64,000 nt of DNA from Gymnopilus junonius (Eukaryota; Basidiomycota; Agaricomycetes; Agaricales; Galerinaceae): the NCBI GenBank assembly GCA_015501075.1, contig JADNYJ010000084.1, positions 62,001 through 126,000 of the forward strand. The letters run 5' to 3'. The notes below the pieces were generated by a model. The model made no database searches, was not told the DNA's origin, and saw nothing but the letters and a program-made list of their open reading frames with translations. The position numbers and the translations under genes are program-made. Positions 1 to 12,845 of the stretch are shown here, one piece after another; position 1 is the stretch's first letter; each line of letters starts with the position of its first letter.

Positions 1-297
1 AACCGTAGTTGATGAACTCACCTGGCAAAGAGCAGCACCCAATCCAGCAAATATAGTACCGAGGACAATTGAACGGAATGTCAGACCTTTGTCTCCATCA
101 TCGCGAGGGTCGACAGCGTATTGGGATATATACTGCACAGTGGTGATAATAGGCTCGGAGTTGTGAAACTCAAATTGAACAGCACCTATGACACATTCCT
201 TGTCAGAGCCAGTTTCATTCTTTTCCTTGTCTTCCGCTGAAGGTAAAGAATTTTCCCCAGGAACCTTGTCCTCTTGTTGCGCGTTCAGGCTCTCCAT
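1..297 (-). CDS. Oligopeptide transporter (OPT family), N-terminal exon, partial
   Basis: OPT proteins are proton-coupled importers of small peptides and related compounds across the plasma membrane. The reverse strand has an ATG at 297 and 92 open codons, ending in a consensus donor (CAG|GTGAGT) at 22/21. The N-terminus is acidic and hydrophilic (Glu/Asp/Lys rich). It is followed by a block reading ITTVQYISQYAVDPRDDGD and then FRSIVLGTIFAGLGAALCQ, the start of the first membrane helix, a signature typical of fungal OPT proteins. The rest of the gene lies left of the window. The same frame stays open upstream of the ATG, so the exact start could be further out; 297 is chosen because the family's N-terminus is short and hydrophilic there. 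Confidence 0.8.
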   Translation of the reverse strand, partial: MESLNAQQEDKVPGENSLPSAEDKEKNETGSDKECVIGAVQFEFHNSEPIITTVQYISQYAVDPRDDGDKGLTFRSIVLGTIFAGLGAALCQVSSSTTV

Positions 298-1634
298 CTC
301 AACGACCCAACGACCAATGCGATCCAGATGATGGAGAGAGTCACAGAGAACTAGATTATGGGTCGATTCCACTGGTACGCCTCTATTCCCGGTGAGAAGG
401 CGCTCAAATTGCGTAGAACCATGAGGCCACCCTGTACACGTGTAATCTGCGAAATTCTTGGATCACGCTTCAAGCGTGGCTTGAATCCCGCCCCGAAGGT
501 CTGTCGAAGGGTAGATAACGACGGAATACATAAGAAGACAGTAACTTACTTGCTTTCAAGCGTAATCTATTCTGCATCGTTGTGAGGCCTACACTTGACA
601 AAGATATTCTGGAAGTCGTACGATAATTTGAAAGCACTTTCAAAAATCATCAATAAAGCACTCACTCCAGAGAAAGAGTACTGCACCACATTTTAGTAGC
701 CCGGTGAAGTTCGGATTTCTTGATTTAGAGTCGTACAAGATTGACTGAGTCCTCAGTTACAAGTAGGTTGGAGAGCTAGGTTCAAAATTTCCGACTTAAT
801 ATTACATAAGTATGCAGCGGATCATGAATGATCTTCCTGCTTCGGCCCATTACAGCAAGTTCAATCTCGAGCCCAGTCCACATATGCTGTGAATGACCTA
901 TCAGCTATCTATGGCAATTTTATTTGATCTTTTACACATGCTTCCTTTCAGTAACACTATTTAATCAGCTTCCGCGACGTGCAGCGGCATCTCTCGCAAG
1001 GAAATCCAAAGTAGTGGATAATGTTTTAGAGACACCGTGATCTGTCTTTTGTTTATGAACCGGAAATTTTGTCGTTCTCCTGGATTACTTATGATACGTA
1101 CGCAAACATGTATAAGTTCGAATTCTTAGTCCACAGGCGCGAAACCTGTGAAATTAGGCTCCTCCGAGTCTCGTTTAGCCGGTAGTGAGTGCACCTGGTA
1201 CGTATCCTTATAAAAAGGTATTAAATAATCATCGTCTCTCATACTGAGCTTTGAAATTATCAATTCGACAGAATGGAATTAACTTCAGTCCTAATCAGCG
1301 GACTTCCTCCCCTATTCTTTCAAGTTGCTCCCCGCGGACATCCTTGGGGAGACAACGATTTGTACGGGGGCGAAGACCAGTACTTGGGTATATTGTCCGA
1401 CCCGTGTAATTGAGAATGATGAACGTATTTTTGGACAGGTGGGGAGCTTGCCTATGACCCAAGGAAATGTGGGGTAATGTATATTTTTGTACCTGTCATC
1501 GGAACGGACGATCGATGACATTAGAAGCCTCGACTTATACTCCCAAGGAACGGCCTCATGATCGACTTCTGTCTAGTTTGCCGACTGTGCTTTCCGGCGA
1601 CTCTTTAGATATAATACAAGCAGCGAGAACGAAA

Positions 1635-3036
1635 CTAACGACCGAAGGGGAAGACTTGCGTGCAGGCGTCCCCGGCTGCAACTGTAGCCTCGAACAGAAA
1701 TTGCAGGTTGATGCTAAGAGCCTCCCTCAAAACGCCCGTCGGATTGGGGTAGAGGGATTTGATATTTCTTTCTACGAAATTGCTGTAGCGTGTGCAGGGC
1801 TCGGATAAGGTTGCAGAAGTCGGATCAGGCTTGTAGCTGTTGACTCTGCCCTGATTGGCTCCCGGTACGATGGGAAAGTTATTAAAAACGACGTCCATGC
1901 CCTCGCTGCTGATTGCTCCATCGTGGCGATGAAAGTCGGGTGGGAATGTCATCTTTTGGAAGAATCCACGAGCGACGTCCATATCCAATTGGCCACTCTT
2001 GTCTCGGCCGTCGACAAAGAAATTAATGGGGAAAACCGATTCTGCAAATGCCGTGAAGAGGCGGGGGGAAACCATTGAGAATGTCGGATTGTTCATGAGT
2101 GAATCTTTGAAAAGGAACTCCCGAAGTTTAGCTGCGACCGTCAAATTATACTTCCCAGCTCCAAATTGGTTGCTAATCTTTGCGACCTATGTAGAATACG
2201 ACGTAAATACGAAGCTTGCGTAAAATTTTCAGATACCCACGTTCTGAAAGCGAGTCTCATTGAAGTCGTGGTTATTTCCAAAGAAGAAGTCGGCTAAACG
2301 TTCTTGTTCAGTGTGAATAGCCGAATTGCCAAGCATAATTACACACCACGAGTCATACTCGTGTCGCCTGTACAAGTTCGCAGGTTAGGAATAAAAGTAA
2401 CACGCAAAGCTCTATGAAAAGCTCGCCTTCACAGTTGTTGTGGGTGTTGAGACCCGCTACAGTGGCAGGTGGAGGTGGATTCGGACCAGTGTCTGACGTT
2501 TTGGCTCCAATACTCATGAGGTTTGTAATCGGGTTACCATTGACGAGAAAAGTTGAGTACACCAGGAAGCGGGCGAATGAGTTTTCCAGGTTAAATGCTA
2601 AATGTCTCATCAAAAAAAGTATAACCCTGAGGAATCTAGAAACTAGCACGTACCCTCTTGAACGGCATTAATGACTTCAACCGGACTTACAATCCCATTG
2701 CGAGATAGGTACTAACAAAGAACATCATAAACATACTCAAAAATTGGGCATGGAACACTTTACCCCATGAGATGCAAGAGTGTTCAGCGCCGGACATGGT
2801 CCACGCTGATCGCTAGATCGAGGAGCGATAAATGGGTGAGCAGCATCGTTGACCAACTTGGTCGAGTCGTCGGCCAAAGGTCCAGGCGGACTCGGTGGTG
2901 GGACAAACTTCAGGGTTGGAATGACGACATCCAACTCTTCACGCGTAAGACCAGCGAGAGACTGGTATGCAGGAAATGCATTTACAGCACAGATCTGGAG
3001 CGCCAAGAGAGAGAAAAGCGCACGGGAGAAGATCAT
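1635..3036 (-). CDS. Unspecific peroxygenase (heme-thiolate peroxidase), copy A
   Basis: This is a secreted heme-thiolate peroxidase/peroxygenase of the long (AaeUPO-like) class, which uses H2O2 to oxygenate aromatic and aliphatic compounds. Exon 1 gives a signal peptide and a mature start near FPAYQSLAGL. Next comes PCPALNTLASHG with the Cys that ligates heme iron. The Mg-site motif EGD-x-S-x-x-R follows, then NHDFNETRF. The acid-base pair is in SPRLFTAFAESVFP, with Arg and Glu seven residues apart. The C-terminus ends in TQVFPFGR. All six exons join in frame: exon 1 is 2764-3036, the last exon ends at 1635, and no stop interrupts the coding sequence. One intron (2368-2426) has a GC donor. 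A TATA box lies just upstream. The paralog is at 37.6-39.0 kb on the opposite strand. The gene looks functional. Confidence 0.9.
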
Positions 3037-3078
3037 CGTGAATGCAACTCTGAATGTTCAAGGAGAAGTATACCCCTC

Positions 3079-3085
3079 TTTTATA
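3079..3085 (-). promoter_or_regulatory. TATA box of peroxygenase copy A
   Basis: The reverse strand reads TATAAAA 43 bp upstream of the ATG at 3036, in a context (CGTATAAAAGAGG) typical of strongly expressed fungal genes. The second peroxygenase has a similar box. Confidence 0.55.
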
Positions 3086-3089
3086 CGTA

Positions 3090-4234
3090 GCAGAGGTCTA
3101 TGTAGTTATAGACGACTCTTGGGTGCGGTATAAATTTGGACACACGTCGGCCAGAGTCTAAAATGAGATCACCTCCGTATGGTCAACATTTTACCCAACT
3201 TCATGCGAGCTTTCTAACTAGTACTCACGTTCTCGACAAAACTTGTATAGCGCCAAATGATTATGGACCCTGGAACCTGGGCGCTTGCATCTCTTCTGGA
3301 GTTAAATCGAGTGATAAAATAGTGGATGGGCTATGCAGGGCGATGATACCCGCATTAGTTCTCGAGTTACATGCAAGTAATAAAGAACGAACAAATTACT
3401 CTGTGAAATAATTGGCCTTTTTCGCCATAGACGGGTCAGTTAAAATCCGATAAATTCAGTCCAGCAAGTCTCATTTCTCACAATTCCTGGGTGAGGCCCT
3501 GAACCGAGGACCTGGGTGGTAAAGTCTTGCTGCTTGTTTGCGTCTAATTCCAATGTCTATTTGGATGCCATGTTCGAGGGCCTTCCGAAAAAGCGCGGCT
3601 GAGAAAACATCTGCTACCTAAATTCGAGGCAATCAACTCGTGCCGGCTATCCGCTTTCGCTTTTATTTGGATTTTCAATGACCTGTGAATAAAACTTCTG
3701 CTCTCGAGCCTGTAAAGTATCGCAATTATCTACCCACCCGCTATCATGGTGCTCTTGGTCATAGACTGATTGGAGCTGTTCCTGAGTGAGCCATCCATTA
3801 TCTAGGGATTATGGTGCCCCTGTTATCCCACGAGGTCATGCTCCAAAGGCGTCGAATCCCTTGGTGCGGGTCCATGGTGATCACGCGACATGGAATTTCC
3901 AAGGATGAGAGAGGCGAGAAGCAAATTTTTCAACGGGGTGAAAAAAAGCGAATTCGTTGCCTAAAAGGAGCCCCTTTTTCTTGGGCCCTCAGTTGTTGGA
4001 GCGTTGGTGGGCAGTTTGTGGTACCAGCTCCAAGTCTTCTTCGTGCTGGGCGCAGTGCCAAGACTGCCACCACCTTCGCATCCATCCTCGTTATCAAGAT
4101 ATGAATTTAATAAATACCACAATGACCATTACATAAATTAACGTACAGTAACATTCTATGGATAGACCCAAATGACCGATCTCATGTATGTCCATTCCAA
4201 TCCCATGTGTACTAACAAACCAATATCCTGGAGA
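3090..4234. other. Intergenic, no supported gene
   Basis: This stretch lies between the promoter of peroxygenase copy A and the 3' end of the TRK gene. It contains only short ORFs (for example 3136-3411 and 3811-4104, both +) without recognisable motifs or intron structure. I see no RNA gene or repeat in it. Confidence 0.5.
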
Positions 4235-7200
4235 TCAAGGCACGTCTGACAATGGCCTAATATTTATCTCTAGTTCGCGTTTGGCGTTCCCAGTATCGGA
4301 GTTATTGACCACCAATTCACTCGGCAGCAAGACTGCACGGTCGACAGCCACTGGCAGGCCTCTATGTCTTCCGCGTACCCTAAAAGGAGAGATAAAAAGT
4401 CAGTACCATCGCCTCTTCTTCCTCCAGCATTGAGTGAGTGCTCACATAATGACAATAACGACCAACTTGGACAACGTACGGAAGGCTCCGCTAAAAGAAT
4501 AATTATTCTACGCATCCGAATCCGTACATCAGCCCATCTTCCTGGAGCCGCAAGGGCAGAGAAATAACACTCACGTCAGGAAAGCCCAGGCTCAGCCCAA
4601 TCCCACCAAACGCCGAAACGAGTTCAAAAAGGACAGCGAACAAATCAAACCACTTTTTTGACGGATCCATCAAATTTCCACGTTCAACAATGGCAATGAT
4701 GAACACTGCCCATACGAGCCACCAAATATCTAAATTATGACGAAGGCACTTAGTTTCGTGGTCTTGCAGAGAACTGAAAGCACACCCACCCATAGACAGC
4801 TGCCGGCGCAGATGCCATCCTATATATCGTCCAACACGTTCCTTTCCTGATGGGATCTGGCTCAGGTCGGCCGGTTCTTCATCTTCATCATCTGGAGGGG
4901 CCTCGAATACCCCAAGAGACTTCTCTTCGTATCTATAAAAGAAATGCAAAAGGAATAATGAAATCAATATCAAAAAGGAGTTGCCTTGATGGAGACATAC
5001 ACGTTGGTCGTTCTAATACTCATAGCGACCTGAGTGGAAGATAGAGGAGATAAACAATTGTTTCTTTTCATCAAGGAAAACGAAACCCACAGGATAGACC
5101 TAAAAAAAGAAAGTCAGCATGTCACTGACAAGGAAGATTCTCATAGGTAAGGATCGCTTACCGCAATGTACATCATGACGACATATAGGAACCTATCAAA
5201 ATTGGTCAGACTAACCCATCCTTCTGCTACGCCACAGATTACTTACAACAGCGCAGGGGCCATGCTACTTAGAGGAACAATGGCAAACCCTGAAGCGCGA
5301 ACAGCCAAACCCTGGAACAGACCAGCAATAACCCGTGGTCCTGTTCGTATCGACTCATACGCAGGAAGGCCAATATCTGAGATAAAACACAAATGTAATC
5401 AGTTCAAGGATATGGATCTTTAGTGAGCGATTCGGACGCACTGAGGACAAGAAAACCTATCCATTCGATAATGCTTCACAAAATGTTAGCTCATCATAAA
5501 TGAAGGAAAGAAACGTTTAACCATATACCTGAACCCGACAAGGCAGACGACGAGGAACCATGTTTGATGACTTGGAAACCTTCACAGCATATCAGAACTG
5601 TAGCATCGGTTTCGTACAAAGATGCATCTTACAAGTACAAGAAACACCTGAGTATATTCAGAATTGAGTCAAAATTTTGCGATTTTGAAAACAAGGAAGA
5701 GGGTTGTATACGCACCTGCGAGGATGCTGGAGAAGGAACGAGAGCGGAACTTGTGACTCAGAACGTTCGGGAAGGACCTTCGAGGAGACCCAGCTGGGAA
5801 GATGCGGAAGTCAGCCACGTTTCATTAATACAACGGAATGGCGTCATATTTACATGATAAGGCGCAAGCTTCATTGACGATGGTGGCGTGATCAGGACTA
5901 GCGAGAAGGATAGATGTAAAAAACGTACAAGATGGGCTAGACGAAAACAAGTGTAAGGTGGTTGAGGATTCAAAAGACAAGGGGTGGGCTCACCAAAGCG
6001 TGGTTTCCTGCCAAGATCGCGAAGCCAAGAGCAACTGGACAAAAGAAAGAATCAAAAAAATGGGCATCATCATGATCAGATGATAACGTACAGATCATGA
6101 GGTACGCGCTTTGAAATGGGACCATTCCCCTAAAAATAAAAAGATGAGGGAAACGCTTATGAAGGAAATAACGACAAGTTGCATACAGATCTACAAGAGA
6201 CAAACCACCGCCTGTATACGCCCCCATTACTTGAAAGAAAGAGAACCTGAAAAAAGGAGTTAAGCGACGAGATTCAAAGATAGGGATCGAAAAAAAAGAG
6301 ACCAGCTCTTGGAAACAAGTCGAGGTTGCGCTTGAAATACATCATCATACTTGGTGATGACAGAGAGCCAGGGTAAGAATAACAACACCGACGCGAGCTG
6401 GCACACCACGAAGTACTGCCCAAGCGAGCTTAGTGCACAAGGACGGCAAGCCAAGCACAATGAAACCCAACTTACGGTAGGCGCAAGCCAACTCAACAAC
6501 CGTAAAGCCCTATACTCCGCACCCCCGATATCCTCCAGCTGCTCATCTGACAACGAATCCGTTCTGAAATTCGAGTTCCTCCCCACCACCAACCCACTGA
6601 AATTCAACCATGGGATATTTTCTGACTGGAGCGTCGTCACCGTCGGCAGGGTCATGGTGCGTTGAAGTTTACTAAAGGCGTGAGGAGCGGCAAGTTGAAA
6701 GACTTGTCGGGCGAGTTGGGTTGGGCCTGGAAAGCCGCCCAGACCTTTATATTTGGCTTTAGACGCCTCAACTTCAGGTATGCCAGGTACTTCAGGGTTT
6801 GCTGTGCTCAACATCGTTGCTCTTGATCTCCTCCGACGTATCTGTCTGCTATCTGCAAAGAGGAGAACGGCCTCAATAAAGGAGGCGGACAAGACAAGAA
6901 CTGTGACTTGCCTTGGAACGTCAGCCTTGGTTGATTATCAGCTAATCTCGGAGAGACTGTAGTGGACATTGCGAACTCGACCGTGGGCGGTGAGCGCAGG
7001 TTAGGTTCCGATAGAGGTGAAAGGGGGATGTTCTCCGATTTAGGTGAGTCAGAGAAGGTACGTAAATCAGGAAGAAGATGGTTTTTCTCCTTGTCAACAT
7101 CAGTAAGAGTCTCCACCGAGGGAGCTTGCGACCGCTCATCAATTGCGTCTAAAGTGGGTCCAGGTGTGGGTCCAATTAAGTTGAGTTGCGGATTTGACGA

Positions 7201-7873
7201 ATTGAATTGAGGTGATTTCGGTAGGTTCGGTTTATCGATTTTCTCTTGACGTTCAGCCGGTTGTCGCTGCTTGTATGCGGCAACGGGACCTGAGATGCTT
7301 TGCATGAAGGAGGCCCGAGAACGGATGGATTTCGGTTTCTTTCCCTTTGCAAAGACATATTCACAATGAGTGACGAAGAAGCGTCTAGAAAGATAAATTA
7401 GCAAATTGAGCGATAAAGAGACCTTCAGGGACGTCGTACTTCCTTATCAGTACCATAATCCAAGAAACAATGGTGATATCGCCCTGAGACATTGGTCAAC
7501 ACAGAGACCGTTGTCGGACAAAATAAACGGAACTTACAATCATCATCAAGAAGTACAGAATGAACTGCTGCCAGATAGTAATTGTAGATAGGTTGACGGT
7601 AGAAAGCCCTGTGACTGTCATGGCAGAATAACAAAGAAACATGGAATCCAAGAAACTAATATGGTAGCGGCCATTTGATGCGTAGAAGATGCCGGAGAAG
7701 ATGAGGGGTATAAATGTGAAGGCTGCTAAATGTACGCGATAGAATGTCATTTCTTTCCCGATGAAATTGACAACCTTGGCAAGGAAAGACTCGGAAGGGT
7801 TGGTGGTGGATGAGCGATTTGTGTTGTGATGGATACCGTTCTCCATATTTATCGTTCGACCCGCATCGTCCAT
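4235..7873 (-). CDS. TRK-family potassium transporter
   Basis: TRK proteins import K+ at the fungal plasma membrane. The ATG is at 7873 and the reading runs leftward through many short introns. In order: a first hairpin with FLDSMFLCYSAMTVTGLSTV (first selectivity-filter loop), then GDITIVSWIMVLIRK. A long basic and Ser-rich cytoplasmic loop follows (about 7.4-6.8 kb), then GRNSNFRTDSLSDEQLEDIGG and GAYTGGGLSLVD (second filter loop). Further on come FAILAGNHAL, CFLYLFPSHQTWFL, and NLFAVLFELVSAFGGIGLSLGFP-type sequence (4.6-4.7 kb). The tail reads VRGRHRGLPVAVDRAVLLPS, with a stop at 4235. I checked several junctions (for example FLLQHPRR|CFLYL|FPSHQTW) and they splice in frame, so the gene appears intact. 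It shares a 450-bp divergent promoter region with the gene at 8324. Confidence 0.88.
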
Positions 7874-8323
7874 GTTGTCCTGTCCGACGTCTAGAGGTCG
7901 AGGTATCTATAGGGCATGAGAGGCGTTAAGTGTAAAAACTCATGGTAGTCGTGTGGTGTGATGTTGGGAAGGTACATTGGCCTCTTCACAACGTGTCCAA
8001 CGATGGCGAGACATCAAGTTCTCATCACGTGATATAACGTGTTACACTGACAGCCCGAGGGCCGACAGAAACCGAATTGGACTGATTCAAGCCCACCCAG
8101 TTGAAACAAACCAGTTGGAATAATCATTCTACTAGTTGTGAGCATCGTTCCAGCGAGTCCGGATTTCTCAGAGTCAAAATGAGCTTGAAAACGTTGAACC
8201 AACGTTGGACTGTAGTCAGGTGACATGAACCTGCTTCTATCGATTTATCAGTAAAGTTAATCGTATTTAAGCGCCGGTAGCACTTTCCCTTGCCCCATTG
8301 ACGGGATAAACGACTGTAGACAA

Positions 8324-9896
8324 ATGGACAATCGTACTCTGCCGCGAATCAATCGGCTTGAGGTCACTTCACCTGGTAAGGCGCCTCTCCTCAACGACTG
8401 GCTTGATGTTCAACCTGTCGTTGCCTTGTCCGCTCAGGAACTGATTCAAACAGCTGTGAACCCAATGCGAGGGTATACTCCTCTTATTTCCTCTTTCTTT
8501 TGGCCTAATGTGTTTCAATCTAATGCACGTGTACAGGAAGATCAACCAGAGGGTTATGATCGTGTTTCTCTTAGAGGAGACAAACAAGATCAAAAAAGAA
8601 TAACTGCTGATAATGCAAAAACATCCTATGATTCGGCGGCCAAGTCCACAGAGTTTGATATCGAATTTAAACAAAGAATGGTGGACCGCAACGTTAAATA
8701 TATTCTTAACGGTCTCATGGACGATCCAAACAAATTTGACACTGTCGCAGACAAGCTCACCACTATGGCTAATAAAGCCGTACGCGATGGAGATGGGGAG
8801 ACACTCCGACATATCACCGGCTTGGTTCTCAACTTGGCAACAGACTCGGGGCATTCAGACGTCATATGGGACTGCGCCTGCTTAATCAAGCACATAACGG
8901 AGAACATCAGACCACGCGTTCAGGTCGGGGACTCTGATGAACAACCTTTAAATGGGAGCCAATTTATCCGCGAGTTCCTCGTGAATCAAGTTGAACTAAC
9001 GCTTGACAGATATTGGCCGGTTGGGGGTGTGGTTGCTTGTTCTCTGTCGCATAATGGCCCTATGGATGGGAATTCTGTGTCCTTGCCTCTGCAGCTACGC
9101 CTCGCGTTAATCAAAGTCATTACTGCAGTTTTTATTCAAGTTTTGCTTACCGAAGATATTACACACAAGATCTTGGAGAATTTTTTCGGGAATGATGACA
9201 ATGCTCCAGAGGAAATTCAGGCCTTTCTTACTTTCCTCAACTACGTCTACACCTCTGGTAGGGCCCACCGAGCCCGCTTCCACATGGATACATACCTCTC
9301 TCGAATAATGGAGCTACAAAATAATTCAAATATCTCTACTCGCACACACAACATACTACAGGTAAGTAAACTATGACACAAACACAAGTCAAGGCTCACT
9401 CTGAGTGACTCTATCACAGTCCTTGATGGACCTTCATGAGCAGCAAGATGGCCACTCGGATTTTAAAGTTTTTTCCCGGCCTGAAACCAGCCATGAGGCT
9501 AAAGAACTGTCTCTATGTACAACAGAATTCTTTGAAATTCGAGACATCAAAGCTTCCAAAGCCTACTTCACATACCTACCCTCTCAACTGCATCCCAGTT
9601 TCATAAACAGCCTCGTCTCTATGGCTATTACAAAAGCGTCGAATGCCGCCCAGGCAAAAGCCAACGCCAAATTGGTGTCTGACTTCTTTTGCATTGTAGC
9701 CTCCGATGCTGTCATATCACCAAAGGTATTCGAGGATGGGCTCATGTCCATGGCTTATACAATAGATGACCTCATCGTCGATATGCCCGTCGCATTGGAG
9801 CTGTTTGCGCTGACAATCGATGCTGCTGGATTAGACGAGGGAAGGAAAAAGAGGGTAATAAAAAGGTCCAAGGCATTGAGGCGATTGAAGTGTTAA
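8324..9896 (+). CDS. MIF4G-like domain protein, two exons
   Basis: Exon 1 is 8324-9361 and exon 2 is 9420-9896, joined at CAG|GTAAGT...CACAG|TCC. The product is 504 residues, hydrophilic, with no signal peptide or membrane segment. Residues of about 118-190 read like the start of an eIF4G MIF4G repeat: NGLMDDPNKFDTVADKLTTM, followed by helices that match the KFDTISDQ...WANK pattern of translation factors. The N-terminus contains a Pro-rich stretch near NPMRGYTPLISSFFWPNVFQ. The C-terminus ends in a basic Lys/Arg tail. Family members usually act in translation initiation or mRNA handling, but this one is divergent and shorter than eIF4G, so the role is inferred from one domain only. It is transcribed divergently from the TRK gene. 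Confidence 0.75.
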
Positions 9897-10024
9897 CCCA
9901 TAGGACTAGCCTTCTCTACATCATCCATTAATTCTACATCCAAAATTTTAACCTTTTTATTGTAACATTCCGTTGTTATGACTGAAGATATTACTTAAGG
10001 GTGTGTTCTTTTCCATCTGTCCCT

Positions 10025-10588
10025 TTACGCCTCGTAAAGGTGTCGATGGAACGGAATTAATTCCAATGGCCACCATGGCCATGTTAACGATTCCCGTATT
10101 TCTATGAGCTCTTTCGAAGAGAGAGAACGCTCGAAGGGTGCAGTGCGAAGCCCGGCTGCTGCGGCTTCCAACACCATCCACCTGAGCGGTGGTCTACTAT
10201 GGTCCATACCAGCATTTTGAACGTTCCCTCCTCCTCTAATACGCATATTCAACTGCGGTATATGTGATAAGTAAGCTCACATGTCTGAATGCGTCCCTGC
10301 AAACCAGACTTCCGGAACTTGAACTTTGACTAGAATGATCGACATCTATCGATGAAGTGCTGCTTTTTTCTGATTGGCCACCTTTAGATGCTAATTTATT
10401 ACCATTTGACCCTTTTGGTGGAGGTTTACCAGACCCTCCATGAGCATATTCAGGAAGGAACTTTACCCGTCGCTCATCAAGGTTGAGTGCATGACGGAAG
10501 TAACAAACATGGTTCATCCCGTCAGTTGTTCTGAGCAGAAGTCGCTTCCCTTGGGCAATCCCTACTGAAGAAACAGTATCCCTATGGA
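10025..10588 (-). pseudogene. DUF2235 (alpha/beta-hydrolase-like) gene, truncated
   Basis: Fungal DUF2235 proteins are predicted cytosolic alpha/beta-hydrolase-fold proteins of unknown substrate. The reverse strand carries only the C-terminal part: RDTVSSVG, CYFRHALNLDERRVKFLPEY, QVPEVWFAGTHSD, then after an intron IGGGNVQNAGMD and SRPPLRWMVLEAAAAGLRTA, and finally ESLTWPWWPLELIPF. Homologous DUF2235 proteins have a catalytic N-terminal half before this, which is absent. Upstream to 10.7 kb I find no matching exon. The C-terminus stops early after LIPFHRHLYEA, where relatives continue with a basic tail. A 5'-truncated relic is the best reading. Confidence 0.7.
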
Positions 10589-11150
10589 ACGAATATTAAG
10601 ATAGAGATCCTTGGGGAATATATATCAGGAATTATGTGCCAGGCTCCAACATGGACATTTTTTCTTGGGTCCCGACTTGAGTCACAGTTAGTTCATCACT
10701 TTTTGGAGGGGCATAGAGCTCAAATGCACTGAAGACAATACTTCAATCCTATACGAGGAGCAAGAGATCGAAGAAGGACATGCACAAGGGGATTTGCATC
10801 TCGTTACCCCTGTGAAACCTGAAGCAGAGCCTTGAATCGGCGCCGAGTGGTCTTATACTTAGAAATCGATGATAGTTAGCGACGCATAATGCAAGGAAAA
10901 CAGCAGATCTTGTGCAAATCTTTCTACGCCTTCAATAACGCGCAGCTCGCACTGCCCCAAGACCTGTGGTATGGTGTTATTCATTGTTCAACTGCGGGTA
11001 CAGAGGCCCCTTCTCGAACATAGTATAGTACGTCTTATTGTTGAAATCAAACCATTTTGGCATACTGGGTATATCTACAGGAAGGGTATTAATATTGCAG
11101 AATAAAGATCTCGACGGAATCAAACAAGAGGAATTATGCCTCAAAACCAA
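10589..11150. other. Intergenic, no supported gene
   Basis: This is AT-rich sequence between the DUF2235 relic and the DUF6533-like gene. I could not find an upstream exon of the DUF2235 gene here, nor any repeat or RNA gene. Confidence 0.5.
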
Positions 11151-12845
11151 TTATACTACATTTATTTCTTTTCTAATTATTTGGGCTCCTCCACGGTCTG
11201 CCCGAGGTAGTAGGTCTTCTGGGAATTCATCCTGATAAGGAGGATCCATCGTATTAACCCCGATTTCAAACACAAGCTGTGATATGGCAGAGCGTTTCCG
11301 ATCTTCGGGTGCGTAATTTAAGCTTGGACTTCGGATATTGAGCATGAGTCGCGATATTAATGTTGTAGCCAATCTGAAAATTGACAACATGTCTTAATCC
11401 ATACAGTCGCTCTCGGAATATTAGGTTATACTCACACACTGGTAAGGGGGGCAGTCAATCCTTGAAGATATGCCTAGGGATGACACTGGTAAGAGACTTC
11501 AGACCTCCATACCAAACAACCTAAAACGAACTGGTAAAACCTAATAAGTAACAAAATAAGTATGTCGACGAAACGCAATACAAGTAGAAAACGAACCCGG
11601 AAGGATACAATGACAGACGTAGAGGACAATACCATGACTCTTAAGACCGTCGTAATGTTTTTCAGCAAGCGAAATTTGAAACTGAAATAAGCATAAACGC
11701 ACCCAAAGTACATTGTGCCTTGGTGGTTATGCATCATTTAGGCTTCAGGATTCACCACAGAGAGGTCCATGGCACTTACCATCCCGTAACATAACGGTTA
11801 AGATACTAAAGCTTTGCCGTTTTTTCGCTCAGTGATTTGTATAGTGTCAATAAAAATATTAAAATGTCGAAGCACAGGAGACCAGTCCATGTGTCGGCTA
11901 GACCTAGGAGTAGAGTAAAGCCAATCACGCTGTTCCAAAGCAAAATTACTAACTCGGAGATCTAATCGATTGACCTCAGCTGAGTGCAAAGGAAATGAGT
12001 AAGGTGGCTCACAAGTCGGGAGTCGTTGGTAATAAACATCCCACGGCTGGCAGGTCAGAGAGCGTGTACGGGGTTTGCTGATGTCCAACGATGGCATGCT
12101 ATAAATTCCAAAGCCGTTAAGCATGTGCATGAAGCCTCCAAGATTTTCATGAGTTTGAAACATACCACACCGTAACCCAATAATGCCGCCCCTGCAGCTA
12201 TTAAAATTCCGAGAATTCTCCGACTGCTCGAATAAATAGCGTACGTTCGCACAATAGCTATAACTGCGTGGACATGAAACAAAACAGCCAAATATGACGA
12301 TAACACTTACAGTCCACAACGAGATGCACTGCGGCAATGAGATATTCCTGGTATTGGCTCATGCCAACGCATCTGAAATCCCAGTAATCAGCTTGAGATT
12401 TTCGGAACCGTGGAAAAAGCCAATACGTGCAGCTGGAGTAACACTGTTTAGAAAATGCTCAGAACTGTACAGCAGCACACGTACTTGGAGACGATTCGAG
12501 CCAGGCCATGTCCAGAACGACAGTAGTAAAATAGGAATATTTCCAAGGATTGATAGGTATCGGTTGAGGACGAAAAGAGCGAAGCCAAGATTCAATTTCG
12601 TTCTTGAACTCCAATAACGCTCGATTTCATCTTTCAGGGTCAAAATATAATCGTAATACAGAATAACTTGAGAGTACGGTTAGATTGTAGGAATGCTGTT
12701 CGGCAAGGAAGGACTAACCCAGGGCCGCCAGTTGAAAGTATTCGTTGATTAACCTTGGATATGACTATTTATTACGACTAAAGTGTGGAGAAATTAACAC
12801 TTACGCTTGCGTTTGAAGGATTGGATCGAACTCATCCTGTGCCAT
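11151..12845 (-). CDS. DUF6533-like multi-pass membrane protein
   Basis: This intron-rich gene starts with an ATG at 12845. Its first exons spell MAQDEFDPILQTQ, INEYFQLAALGV and LYYDYILTLKDEIERYW, the hallmark N-terminus of the Agaricomycete DUF6533 family of 7-TM-like proteins. Downstream exons encode hydrophobic helices (LGFALFVLNRYLSILGNIPI, VRTYAIYSSSRRILGILIAA). The last exon (11151-11390) starts with the family-like ISRLMLNIRSPSLNY and ends in a hydrophilic tail. The function of the family is unknown; expansion in mushrooms suggests sensing or signalling at the membrane, which is inference. I could not assign all middle exons (11.4-12.0 kb), so a lesion there cannot be excluded. Confidence 0.65.

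Noticed and set aside
351..590. Possible small two-exon reverse-strand gene (MQNRLRLKA, then GFKPRLKRDPRISQITRVQG and a stop at 351)
   Set aside because: The second piece looks protein-like, but the available donor and acceptor do not join in phase and it would end only 54 bp from the OPT start.
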